From positions 41,040,745-41,104,744 of the forward strand of contig CM075102.1 in assembly GCA_037576195.1 (NCBI GenBank): a DNA stretch of 64,000 nt. Direction: 5' to 3'. Origin of the DNA: Phytoseiulus persimilis. Taxonomy: Eukaryota; Arthropoda; Arachnida; Mesostigmata; Phytoseiidae. Both the position numbers and the translations under genes were made by a program. Below the pieces are notes generated by a model, which saw only the letters and a program-made list of their open reading frames with translations, ran no database searches and was not told where the DNA came from. Shown piece by piece: positions 48,501 to 60,948 of this stretch. Position 1 is the first letter of the stretch. Every line of letters starts with the position of its first letter.

Positions 48501-50110
48501 TCGACGAACTTCGTCGATTCGGTCTGGATAAACTCAACACTGTTTCGAGTCGTGAAGCTCGCGAATATTGTGGGCAGAAGCGACTCGCTGCACAGACACG
48601 GAGCTCAACCACTTCTACCTGTCCATTCCATCGAATTTTCGGTCGTGGTTCCAGCCGAACTTTGCCTCCGAAACCACTCTATCAAGGTAGAATTTGCAGC
48701 AGCTACACCCCCGCAACGTTTATCCAAGTTTGATAGAATCTCACTCAGACTTCCTCTCCATTCCTGACCATGCTGCGAAACTGTGGGGGAGTTCTGAAGC
48801 TTCGAAAACTGGTGTTGTTCCGACTGTGCCTCGGAATTTGGAGCTCGTTGATGGGAATCTTCTCACATCTGAAAAGCTCTCTCAAATACCTGGGAGTTTG
48901 TTCATCTCTGAGAGCGGGGGCGTTCGCCGAACTCACGATTTCTGTGAACCTCCAGAAGTTTGGAGCTAACTCACGAAGCTTCCTCTCCCAATATCGCGTA
49001 CCATCATGTTCAACCCGAGTTTATACAAACTACGCGAGAACCATCCCACGCATCGCTTTGTCGGACCATGTGAAACATTATTAATAATGTAGACCGCGGG
49101 GTCTCCTCGATTCCAAGCGGAGGAGAGAAAGACTCAGGACCCGATTCATCCAGTTCCAACGTTCGGGACATGCAAGCACGTCACATGGCTGCTGGTCTTG
49201 GAGGAGTGATTCACAAATCTGAACGGAAAAACTACATGATCCGGTCGAGACAAAGTATCTGGCAGGCGACAAGATGTCCGTCGTTTCTGATAGGGCCATT
49301 AATCACGTTGGAACGATCTGGAGCAGACGTGCGTAGCGGCAGCTATGCCCATCATTGGCCACAGCAGAAACTGGGGAGATTCTGTCTCTCTTGATTCTCT
49401 GCCACAAAGAGACTCGCTGCCAGTGAACTTTGAATGTCTCAACTATTCGAGCTAACCCACTGATACTTCAATGTACGGTTGATTTCCGACAGGGTGAACG
49501 ACAACGCAACGTCAATAAACCCAGCGACGTCAACATCAACGAGAACAAGAGGGCAAGTGTTGAGAAAAAAAGTGGAACTGATTGCATTAGAGCCGAGCGT
49601 GTACACATCAAAAGAGGCGGCAAACGCGACGTAAGATGACGGAACAAGTTAGCGCGTGTTTCCGACTCGCCGCTACAAATGGTGAAATTGCTCTCGTCAA
49701 GATGTCGGGTGACACTCTGCGCCTCTCCGACTCCGGCGGAGTTAGAGTGCTCTGATCTAGAATGACGCTTCAGGAAACTGAAGTGTGAAAAGCGAAGGAT
49801 GCGCAGAGATTGCCAGGCGACTTCCGGTCCATTTCGAATCGTCCGTGAGCCGAGAGTCCATTGATATGACGCGGGCTGGAACTCGACGCGGCGCGATCTT
49901 CTTCTCGCTGCGGCACCCTGACCGCCTCTCCAGTCGTCGTGCTCACCGGAAACAAAGTTCGGTTCATTGGAAGCGACTCTTGGCCAAGCGTGGCCACTGA
50001 ACGCAATCACTGTGAGTCCGCACTCCATCGATGGACACTCTCTTCACTCGATTCTATTCCGTCTAGGAGAATCGATGAACCATTCGCTCCCATCGACGTT
50101 CCAGCGGTTA
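45579..50110. other. gene-poor region, possibly a long first intron of the kinase gene
   Basis: No gene is recognised. A minus-strand piece at about 46092-45922 and plus-strand pieces at 48357-48767 and 48694-48969 have protein-like composition, but they change frame without clear splice sites and match no family I know. If the kinase starts at 53.2 kb this whole stretch is intronic. Confidence 0.3.
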
Positions 50111-50525
50111 CAGGCCGGGAGCTCGAAAACCCAGGAGCTCGGAAAAAATCCCGTGAGCTCGAAACCCCTCTCCCTCAAATTAGGTTCCGTTCGATCCCAA
50201 CGAACCTTCTATGCAGCGCCTTCGAGTGCCCGAATAGGACAGCGAACATACTAGGAGGGACATCCAAGCGGATTTGGATACCGATTGTATCTTGATATCC
50301 CTGGGTCGCAGTGGGAGATATGTGTGTACCAATCGCGAAAACCTCGTGATACTCTTTTCCCGTATCAGCTTCTCCACTCTCTACCCAGAAGGTTCGTTGT
50401 GTTCAAATCGGACCCGATTTGGGGGAAAGACTTTTCGAGATGCCGGGTTTTCGAGCTCCCTGGATTTTTTTTCCAGCTGCCGGGTTTTCGAGCGCCCGGT
50501 TTTTCGAGCTCCCGGTTGCACACCG
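50111..50525. repeat. fold-back inverted repeat built of GAGCTCGAAAAC units
   Basis: The left arm (about 50111-50210) and right arm (about 50388-50525) are imperfect reverse complements separated by a loop of about 177 bases. Each arm consists of short tandem units of the type GGGAGCTCGAAAACCC; the right arm has one unit more than the left. The inner ends share CAACGAACCTTCT with its complement AGAAGGTTCGTTG. No open frame lies within. The structure is like a fold-back or MITE-type DNA element with sub-terminal repeats, but no target duplication was identified. Confidence 0.7.
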
Positions 50526-53074
50526 TTCCAGCGAGGGGGTTAATTTGGGGTAAACTCGGTTTTCGAGCTGACATTGAGACACTGAGGCAGTTCGGATATC
50601 GAGAGGGACTATCGTCATGCGCTCGGATTCCGATATCAAGAGAGATCGGAGTCCGCTTCTCTACATCCTACGATGCTTCGCTTTACCGTTACTCCAAGGT
50701 CTTCCCGCTGTACTCTGAGCTATTTTGGAGTGATCCCGGCTCACCACAACCATTTCGGGTGGGACGCAGGGTACCGTAAATAATTTGAACCGTTGGTGCC
50801 CCTGGAGGCATGAGATGCAGGAATTTGAAACGATCGCCAATGGATTCATGCGAATCTTTGCGTCGACCGACTTCTCCGGGAACACCGCTGCGGCTCGCTC
50901 GCATTACAATCAGCTTATCAAATCGTGGTTCGGCTTCGATTCAAAGGTCATTGCATTGAGATTAGGTTCTCAGAGCCGCTTCCTCTCTCGCACTGAGCGC
51001 ACGATCTCTGGCGCAAACTCTTCATCGAAAAGGATGGACAGCGAACAGGACAGGTGATTATTGATTTTTGCGAGGTCCCATGTCTTTCCCGCTCCTCGTG
51101 AGGGCGAGATCCAACAAATATCTCGACCAGCTGGGAGATTCTCTTGTCGATTCACAATGAGCTCCGAGCCACTCGCAGGCGTCTTCGGAAAAATACATAC
51201 AGGGATGTTTAGGCACCCACCTATCTGCCAGCACAGGTACCTCACGAATGTCCTCAATCTTGTCTCCGAGCAACGAAACAGCTATCAATCATCCTTATCA
51301 CAAAATGCTTCATCCCATCTTCGAGAATCAGCTCCGATCAACGTTTGCTTTCTATCGCTCCTCGACACGAAGTTTTCCGACAGACCGCGTTGCTGTCTCG
51401 CGGCGGATAGGTTCATCGATTCGTCGGAATTGCAGCGGGAACTGACTCGAGCTGCGGGATTTTCGTCCTTTAGAGTTCAGGGCCCTGACAAACTGCTTGA
51501 CTCAGCTCATTCTGGGACCCAAAGATAGCGGGCCTACTAGCGGTCAGCTGCACTGATGGCGCCGCAGGAGTTTTCGATTTGTTTGTCTGAAACGTTTTTC
51601 TTCTGTCAGTCGATGGCGCCAGCCAAGGACGTCTGGCGAGAAAATGGCGAGAATCAATTCTGCTCGCTCCCCGCTTGCCTACACGCTCGCCCGCTCCGAA
51701 AGCAGATCAAGTTTTCCCTCTAAAAGCGAATGAGCACGACAGCTGATATATTACGTAGCGAAGAGATGAATCTACTGTGGCGATCAGAAATCCTGACAGC
51801 AAATTGCGGAACACGGCGTACTTGACGAGATCACGGACACGCGAACACCGACCGGGGCGGATCCACCGGACAGTATGCCAGGGCGTCAAAGAATAACAGT
51901 TATAGCTGTGTACCACTGAGTTTTGACCGAAACATGAAACCTCGCTCGTCATGGATGTGCCTTCGACAATGGGACGTGTTTTTCTCTCGTTTTTGCACAA
52001 TTTCCGACCTTACGTTGAGGAGGTAGGCCCGCGACGGAGCAGAATGCCCACAATTCAGGAATTATGGAAGTGCGATCGATCAAGCGTAGATAGCCAATCA
52101 GAGCTGCTGGGTGGAAGGAACCGCCGTAGGCTGATTCTGTTTTGACCCTCCCGGTTTCACCGCATCCATGGTTCCCTCATTCACGGTTTTTGTTAAGCGC
52201 GGTCTCTGATTCTGCGAATAAGAATGCGTTCAAATCAGAGTTTCCATGCAGCCAGAGATAGCGAATCTGAGAATTCTAGTGAGATTTCCGAAAGAGATTC
52301 AAGAAGGTGCTGTCTCTCTCTCCCTCTCCGGAAAATCTATCCAATTTTCGATGTGAAGTGTCAAAGTCTTCGAAATATTCCCATTTTGACACTTTCAAAG
52401 CGCTTCCTTATTCGCGGCATTCTGATACATGACAGGGCCAGTTACTCATAGTCCAGATTCCCATCGCCGGCTCTCCAGCTGTTCTCCACTGTCTGCGGAA
52501 TTCCGGAAGACTCACGCGGCATGACTTATGACAAATCTCGCAATCTGCAGTGATTCCAGATAGCGCGATGAATTTATCGTTTCTGAGTGAAGATCTGTCA
52601 GGAATTCTGGGATCATTCTACGCGACGCGACTCCAAGTTCGCTCTTCCGTCTCTTCGCCCTATCGCCTATTCAAAACTACCCACCGCAGGGCATCCAGCT
52701 GAGAGGGTTGACGAGAAACAGGCATGCTGTCAAGGAATCGCTCTCCGGAACCACGCTGGCACGATCAGACTTTGTTCTTTGTCTCACTTCGATCTCCTCC
52801 TGGTTGGGCACGTATGGTTGCGGAGCAAGTTCGAATCACCGAACATCAAGAACACTGCGTCATCGTGAGAACGGCAGGCGAACGCGCATCCATGGTGAGA
52901 ACAGCGCAACGGATAATTCAGCGTCTTCGACGGATCGGCAGAAGGTGCCGCTTACCGGAAGCCAACCTGGATTCGTTCCTTCCCGCGAGCCACTTGGGTC
53001 GTCGACGAGAATCCGATTCGGATCGGCTCGAACACACGTACGACCAGGAGCGAACGAGAAACCACACCGAGAAC

Positions 53075-53244
53075 CTTCGTGAAGTCGTTTCCACTCTTAT
53101 CGCCTCCTTGGTCGACGTCGTCGTTGTTGTCGTCGTCGGTGACGGCGGCAACGTTCCGGCTTCGGTGTTTGACCAGCACTGTGAAACGACCAACGGAGGT
53201 CCGTCCTCTACTGATTGGAAACGGGTCGCAGTAGCGGCGGCCAT
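53075..53244 (-). CDS. candidate first coding exon of the OSR1/SPAK kinase
   Basis: The minus-strand ATG at 53244 (context CGAATGGCC) opens an exon reading MAAATATRFQSVEDGPPLVV, then a Ser/Pro segment and a threonine run encoded by ACG/ACA triplets, ending in AG before GT at 53075. Phase is 2, as the kinase exon at 45578 requires; the join would create an arginine codon. Low-complexity Ala/Thr/Pro N-termini are usual before the kinase domain in SPAK. Against it: the donor (GTTCTC) is weak, and the intron would be about 7.5 kb in a window of short introns. It may belong to another gene or to none. Confidence 0.3.
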
Positions 53245-56200
53245 TCGAAGGTTTACAGGAGGATGCGCTCTATGCTCGATTGTGAGACTATGAGCGTTCA
53301 CGTGATGTCTTCGAGCTAACAGCTTACATGCGAAGCAGTTCAGCCGTTACCGACGCGTCCGTCACCAGAGCACACCGGCACACAATTAGCAAACATGAAT
53401 TTACATAACCACTAAGGACAAGATCCGGCGACTGAGTCCTCGAGGGTACAATCAGGTGGTAACTCTGTGCAGCTCCGAAGCCATGACGGAAAACCGCGTT
53501 TCGGATTCCGATGATCCGTTGGCGTGAGGTTATCAGAACGCGGAAAGTCTATCCTGATATATTCGGCGCTGTCTCCGTTCGACCAATTCAATTCACCGGT
53601 TTTAGAGCGAGATTACGGAGCTCCCACTAATCAAGATGTACTTGTTTTCCAAGCAAAGTGTAGTTCCCTGTCCTGGGGAGTCGATTTACAAAACATTTGT
53701 GTACGCATGTCGTGCCTCTCTCGTTTCTGGGCGCTTCTCTGCTACGCCTGTCTATCTTCTCCGTCCTCAATCTCTCTTTCTCAGCCTCTGTCACGGATGC
53801 ATATCTGTCCACGATGTCAGCGCTGTCTCAAACGCTCACATGCCATGTGGCTTCTCCATTCAAAGTTAGCGAGTGGCTGTTCTGCAAGCGACACCTTGAA
53901 TGTATGATCATCATCGGAAGCACATTTGGAGCGTAGAACTACGAGTGGTGGCGGAGCGCATTTGTTTCGAAAGTGCGCAGCAATCACTGAGGTCTTTCCG
54001 CGTGGAAGTCTGCAGGGACAGACAGGAGGAGCGGGTCCTTTCTCTCCCTCCAAGAAAAGGACGAAACAGTCACCGAGGCCGAATATCGCGTTAATAATCT
54101 CATGCACATTCCCAAGCGTCCAACAGAGGCAGATGATGCCCGACAAGCTGTAGCACTATTCCGAATGAAACGACTCGACATGAGCGTGAGTGACATGCCG
54201 TCACAAATCGAAATCTGAACACCAATCAGCGAAAATGCTCGACATCAGTGAATCATAGAATTATTCACTGGACGACTTTCTCAGAAACTTCTCGTGATTA
54301 TTGGACGTAACTATCATCCAACCATACGTATGCTCTTCTCAGCCAACTCGAGCCCTGCGAAGCGTTCCAGACAGTGGGACAGATTCAGAACACCGCATGG
54401 TCACCGATCGTGAGGTGTCTCAATCGACGCACTTTGGGCTTTCACGCATTCTCCGCATCTGAAGTGTTGCACAACCGTCAAAACATCATCGATCTGGGTC
54501 ACCGATCCGCTCGTGTAATGGTGGTAGTACTGGCACCGCTAAAGCTCGACTTTGAACCTCGCGAGAGAGGAACTTGCTCGTTGACGAACTCACCCTTTCT
54601 GGTAAGATTCGATTGTCAAGGGAGTCATGAATCCTGGTGTGAGACTCGGCGTTATGGTGCCTCTGTCGCCCTTCCTAGCCAACAACGGAGACCTCGGAAG
54701 TCGGGGCGTGTGTAAAATCGACGTCACAAACTTGGACATTATGCTGTTGTCCTCTTGCAAGAACCTGGAATGGTACAAAAGTACGATTCAGTTACAGAAA
54801 AAGATCCGGAATTCCTTCCACGGGGATTCATGGCACACTCGTTGGAGATCAGCGTTCCTCCGTATCAGAGAAAAAACAAAGACTGCAACTACGAAGTACC
54901 AGACCAACTGATGGGAATGCGGATCCGCGGAACCACTTTTTTACATCGATCGGCAATGGATTCCTGTGATCTCACGAGTAGAGCGAGATTACCTCTGAGA
55001 GTATCCACCTTCTCTTTGTGAATGCTTCAATCAAGTCACTTTCCGCAACTTCCAGTTCTCCTTCGTAGAAAACACTTTAGCTCTGCGCAGCATCCTCTCG
55101 GAAGCTGACACATGGTGTTACTCACAACACACAACAGAGACGCTCGAATGAGAGCGTGACCTCTTGGAATTTGCGTTTCGGAGCGCCGGGCTCACGATCT
55201 ACGAGATGTGGCTTGAGCTGCACGACTCGAAACGACTGCGCACACTTCCGTTGTGTCCGTAGAAAGGGAGGAAGTTTCGGGCGCAATCCGAAGAGGCGTA
55301 ATAATGATGCCCGCTTTCTTCTTTCTTCCACAGAGTCAATTGTCACTCCCTAATAGCCGATGCCAGAAAGAGCCGATCGATTTCTTTCCCATTCTGAGCA
55401 AAGGTCGAAGCCCTCACCGTGATTGACCTTCATGTTCGCCCGCCGGGTCACAGTTGCTTCAGCGTGAGGAGTTCGACAGTTCGTCGTCAGTTCAACAGGA
55501 ATCTGAACAAAGCAGAAAATACTACGCCCAGGGACACAAACATGCGAATAGCCTATCGTTGCCCAATTTCCTTCCGGACTCAGATCAAGCTGCGGAATGA
55601 TCAGCGTGAGCTCTGCGGGCTACAAAAGCACTGATCACCAAGGACGAAGATTGATTGAAAACTGGATTGACAACTCGGAACACCTTGAGCACGCGAGTAT
55701 TCTGACTCCACCTGCGGATCCTGCCTGGATCCAGATGGGAATTGGTCGCAGCGAGGCAATTCCCGATTCCTGTTTCGAGCTCATGTGACCCGTCAAGCGT
55801 GGTTTGTTCTGCGTTGTCACGTTCCTCGTGAGGGTCATTGGATGCGTACGAAGCTGACACGCAATATTATCAAAAGGAAGATTATGCTCAAAGAGCTATT
55901 GTCATCTTTTGAATCTATCTCTGAAGATGAATGGGGCCGCCCCGTTGAGGAGAATCTGACGAAGTCCCGTAGCCGGCGGCTGTCAGGTAATGCGGCGCTG
56001 ACCTGTGCTTCCTGCTAAGATGCACGTTGTTGACAGCGCCAGTTAGATTTTCCACTCCGGTATCATCAGAATACGTCAACGAACTAATGCCCATTGTCGG
56101 AACGACATAAAATGCCGGTTTTCTGGATAATTAAGTTCGCTGACGTCTGTGTTGTGGCGGTCGTGGCCGTTGCAACCACCACCGCTACTGCTCACTGGCA

Positions 56201-59200
56201 GAACGACGAGTGGAAAGCTTCGCTATTAAAAACCCATTATCACGAGCGCCATTCCGAGCGGCTTCGTGGCGCCACGTTCGGTAGTTGCTTGGATTGGCCG
56301 CTCGCTCGCCTACTTGCCCCGCTGATGAGTGAGATCCATAATCGTGAATCTGGAGTTGCGAACCCGTTCCGGATATTATACCCGCCCCTCTTCTGGACAA
56401 ATGTTCCCGTGATGAGCAGGTTTGATGTGGGCTGCCCGGTCCCTGTGGAGGCTCAGTGTCGGTTCCGTCGAGTGCGAGCCGTACTTTTCCTCGGCCGGAG
56501 GGCGCCGGTTGGGTTGACGGAGGCGAAACATCGGGGATCGGTTCAATGATCCATCCAGCCATTCCAGAGAGACTTCAACAGCGCTCGCCATGTGTCAGTA
56601 TGGAATCGTTGTACTTGTGCATCTGCTCTACATTGATGACCACGAGGGTGGACTGGCACAGGTGTGATTCACCCTTCCGACCGCGTATCAATCAGGCTGT
56701 AATAACATTCGGCTGTGACACCGAACCACTGGAGCGTTCCCGCTGCCTTCATAAACAAGCAGCAGACACATCTCATGTCACGGGCTAGAACCCACAATGG
56801 CGGAAAGTTTCCGCGACACCCGTGTTGACAGTTCGGAGTGGTCGCTCTTGCAGTGCACGAGGATAATTCATCGGATTCCCAGCGCGGGGAACATTCCATG
56901 CTCACCTTGAACGTGGAGCCACGCCTGAGCTCCGGCCAATAGTACGAAAGCAGCTCCTCTCTTAAAGTTTGCTCGACGCCGTAGAAGCAGCACACTCGGC
57001 CCTGAGTAACGGCAGGTTGTCCATCGGCGAAGGAGCGTCCAGAGGATCACACAGGTTTCCGGTAGCGCTGGCTACTATTGTGCACGAAAACCGTCCCGAC
57101 AGCGGCAAGCAAACCATGAAACAATGAAGCGCTATGATGCGTTCAAAGATACACACACATGGCACCGACGAATTTTCCTGTGAACGGACGAACACGGCCG
57201 TCCGTTGCCGAGCGCGCAGTTGAGGGAGGGATTCTAAAGCGAATCGGGTTAGCCGCCCGACGGGAAGTAACAATCAAAAGGTCCGTGACGTGCGAGCTTC
57301 AAAATAGAATCAATCACAGGTAGACTGACGACGGGCTAATCATTCAGAGCCGCTCGTGGATTCTTATGGGTAGCGTTTTTTGTAGAAAGTCGTCGAGGTT
57401 TCTAGCATCGAGTCTCGTCGAACGAAGAGCAGCGAAAAAATCCTCGGCACCGCACTGACCTAGGGAGACTGCTCGGGATCTGACCGCGGAACACTGGTGG
57501 CGGCCGCAGCACATGTCCGCCTGCAAGAGCGTGGGTTACCCATCAATCAACGGATTGCTTCTCGACTTTTCTATGAGCCTAAGAGCTTTTTGGAGCCCGG
57601 TTTACTCTATGACTGAGTGAGCGCATTACGCAGTTGGTACTCAAGGGGGGAGGTCTCGGGAGATATCTTACCACTCCAGTCCCGGATGTATTCAGACGTG
57701 GGATATTCGGATGAACAATCAGAGCTCCGCCGAGACCGAGGGAACCCGAATCGCATCAAGGATTTCCCGGAAAGTTGTGTGTGGGAACGACAGCGCCTGC
57801 TTCTGGATTGCCAGCGCAAGAATCCGCCGTGATCTCGCTCCGGGAAATATCTTCCAGCTCAACTGCGCGACCTCAACTTTGATATGTTCACGGATTGTTC
57901 GCAGAGAGTCACGTCAGGTGGCTTTGTTATGTTGGTCGACTCAGATGGTTACCGTCCACAACGCTCGACGAGCCAGGTTATCGAGATTTACACAGTGAAA
58001 CTTGGAGCTTTGCAAACAAGCCAAAATGGCATGATCTGACTCTGCCATTCCGTGAAACTCGGGCCAAGAGCGAGACGATTTCGAGGGAGCCGCGGGGGAA
58101 AGTGTTGTAGTCTCACTGTCCCTCGTTGATGGCAGGCCAACATTGAAGAGTGATTTATGTCGGGCTTTCGCCGAGCCTCGCGTCGTGTCGTGAAAAACTA
58201 CCGACGCTCCGGCTAATAGGAGATTCAGGCTCATTGTTGCGCCCGGGCAGATAGAGCTCAGATAACTTCAATGACATTCTTCGTATTTCCGAGTTGTTCC
58301 TGTTGATTAATGTTGTTGTTTAGAGACGATGCGCGCACTCTTTGACGCGCCTTGTCGTTTCACTGGATTCGTTGGCAGCTGCGTCGCCAAGAAACGGTAC
58401 AAGCATCCGGGGATCATTGTGATAGCGGAACGCTTGCACGAAGGGGGAGCATTTGGCTGAATTTATGCCGATCCCCTGGATGCTCGAGTGCTTTGACAGT
58501 ACTCTTATCGCCTCTCTGGTTCTCATAACCGACCCGTTTGGTTTCGCAGAGTATGAGCGGATGGCCGCGAGCTGAGGCCGCGCTCTCACACGAGCAAGCC
58601 GAAAAACGTAATTTCTCTCGAATCCCATTCTGATTTCTGGTCGATCGCTGTGCGGGAGATTTTTTGAAGATCTGCATCATGTATTGCAGGTATCCCAACT
58701 CTCCAAGGGAAAAATTCGTCTCTCAGCAGGCAGCTGACCGGGCGATGATCGAGTGTCCAGGTTCAACCTCGAAGAACGTTTCTGACACCACGATCGTGAT
58801 CGGAAGAGACTCTTCCGGAGGGAATACGTGGTCTTCATGTGGGGAATGGTCGGGATAAATTTGGGAGTCGTGGGAGAATCAAAGACGGATATGAGTCCAC
58901 CTCGTCGTCAAGGAGTTTCGCGTTCAGGGATCCCCTTAGCTCGGATTCGGAAGCTGTACCCGCTTCGTCAGATCAGTTTGAAGTAGCTGCTACTCTTGGC
59001 TAGGCTAAAATACTCAGCGGTAAGGAATCGGTCGACTTCCAAGTAGATCACAACCAAGCTAAACGAAATTGTGCTTTCGTCATCGAAGTGTACTTCGCCT
59101 TTCCACCAACAGACGAGATTGTGGGACATCTCCTCTCAGTCGTACACAGCATGCGTGATCTCGGTGTGCGAAGTCTCTCGATCTCAACTTCGATGAGCAC

Positions 59201-60894
59201 ACAAAAAACATAGTCTCCTCCGTTCCCAACGTTGTGAGCTCGAACTTCAGGTGCTTCTGATCGAGCGTCCTGAATCATATCTACGATCATAGAAGGCTCT
59301 TGTCACGAGAAATTTCCAACTGTGCCGTACGATTTGGATGCCATTCCCAGATAAACATGTGAAAATGGTCGCATACGACCAAAAATATGCTCTCGAGCTA
59401 TTATAGAGAGGTCGTCTCCCTGAAACCTATCATTGAGCCCTCGTAGAACATGATTGGCGCGTTCCTGAGCGAATCAAAGTCTGCGGAGGGATGGAACATC
59501 ATCGCGATACCCACAGTAACGGTCCATCGCGAAAACCGCAGCGGCGAACAACCCACTCCCTTTGGCAAATTCGAAGATTTCCAGTGGGTGAGTTACTTCT
59601 GATCCTTCCCAATTTTCTATTTCCTATCCTATTTTCTAGAACTGATACCAGTGTTGTCAGTGTTTACACCAGCGTTTTCTGAAGCTCACTTCACGCGCCC
59701 CCCTTCGGCAGCATAGGAAGCGGCGGTGCCCCCCTTGAAGTTCATCGCTCTTCTTAGAATGGCGTTCTAACCGAGCTTAACTCACAATCAGTCGCACAAA
59801 GCTGGACAGCTCGAATTGTTTCGTTTCTGGTGCTGAGGCACACAAACTCCAAGCCTCGCAGGATGTCGAGAAACTCTTGAGGCGGGAGGAAGCTTCGGAA
59901 TCTCGCCGCTTCTCTGCACGAAATTGTCCATTTATCCCTTGAGGAGGAAGAACCCCACACTTGGGGATTCACGAATGACTCACAAATGAAGAGTCATTGG
60001 GTTGAATTGGATTGAAATTGTTCACATTTGATAGTGCTCGGTGGCGAAACCGTAGAGAGCGGTAGTGGTGGAGCTTGGCTGGACACTTTGGATGCCATGC
60101 GGAACTTCCGATGTGAGACTCGTTCTCCGGACTAGGTCATCACCATCGGTGTGCCTTTTTCATTTCTGACAATTCGTTGAGTTGGCAGCTTGTGTGACGT
60201 GCAATGAGTAGGGTTCGGAGAGATCGGAAGCTCCTCTCACTGAGGCGAAACGACGTTCTTCTCCGACAATCTAGGCGGTGATTCCAGAGTATTTCTCTTC
60301 GATTGCCAAGCCAACGAATGAAACACGCGAGACACCCTCGATCAGTGAACTCAGAGCAATCGCGACTCTAATCGTTGAGCTTTTGCTGATGCTCTGCCTC
60401 GCCATGACAGTGGTTCTTGTTGTTGAGAATAAGGACTGGAAGAATAGGAACCAGATCTCACTGAGAAGCCCTCGACAACGGCAGCCGCGTTAGCTGAAAG
60501 AAAAGTAGTCGGGGGGCCAGGGATGGATAAAATCATCATCATGTCCTGGCGATTAGGAGGAAAGCTTCAGAGCGAAAATCTTGAGCGGGGATGTGCCATT
60601 TTCCGTCGAGCTCCGGTGGAAATAATCTTCTCCTTTCCGAGTCCCATTCAGCTAGTTGAAACTCGGGGCTAGGGACCACAGCTCGACTTCCGTTTCGCAG
60701 CGTGTCCATGCGATGAATCCGACCATAACGGAATCGAAGATTTTCTTTGGCTTCGCGCCACAGTTTCGTATGCGGAGCAACCGCGTGCGCTCACGTCGTG
60801 CTCAAATCCCTCTCACTGAGCGGCTCTGAGCGGAATTCTGTGTGGAGGTTTCTCCGATCAGGAGAGTATCTGGTCAGCATGAAGAAAATGTGAA

Positions 60895-60900
60895 TTTATT
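60895..60900 (-). terminator. likely poly(A) signal of the phospholipase B-like gene
   Basis: The minus strand reads AATAAA about 50 bases after the stop codon of the phospholipase B-like gene, a usual distance for a compact 3' end. Confidence 0.55.
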
Positions 60901-60948
60901 TCTGGTCGGCTGAATCATGCAACAAGTTCGATTCTATTGAAGATCCGA

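Larger units (their letters stand above)
50526..60948. other. gene-poor region
   Basis: Apart from the candidate exon at 53075-53244 I can support no gene. Plus-strand pieces between 54374 and 56018 look partly coding. One is an open stretch ending TCSLTNSPFL before a good donor GTAAGA near 54600. Others include DPEFLPRGFMAHSLEISVPP near 54800, a Ser/Gln-rich stretch near 55460-55600, then ENWIDNSEHLEHASILTPPA near 55690 and IIKRKIMLKELLSSFESISE near 55880. They lie in several frames and match no family I know, so a decayed gene is as likely as an unresolved one. The rest shows only short chance frames. Confidence 0.3.

Noticed and set aside
53100..53160. GTC/GTT triplet run as a microsatellite
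   Set aside because: It is short, imperfect and consistent with a coded threonine run on the minus strand, so it is treated as part of the candidate exon rather than as a repeat.
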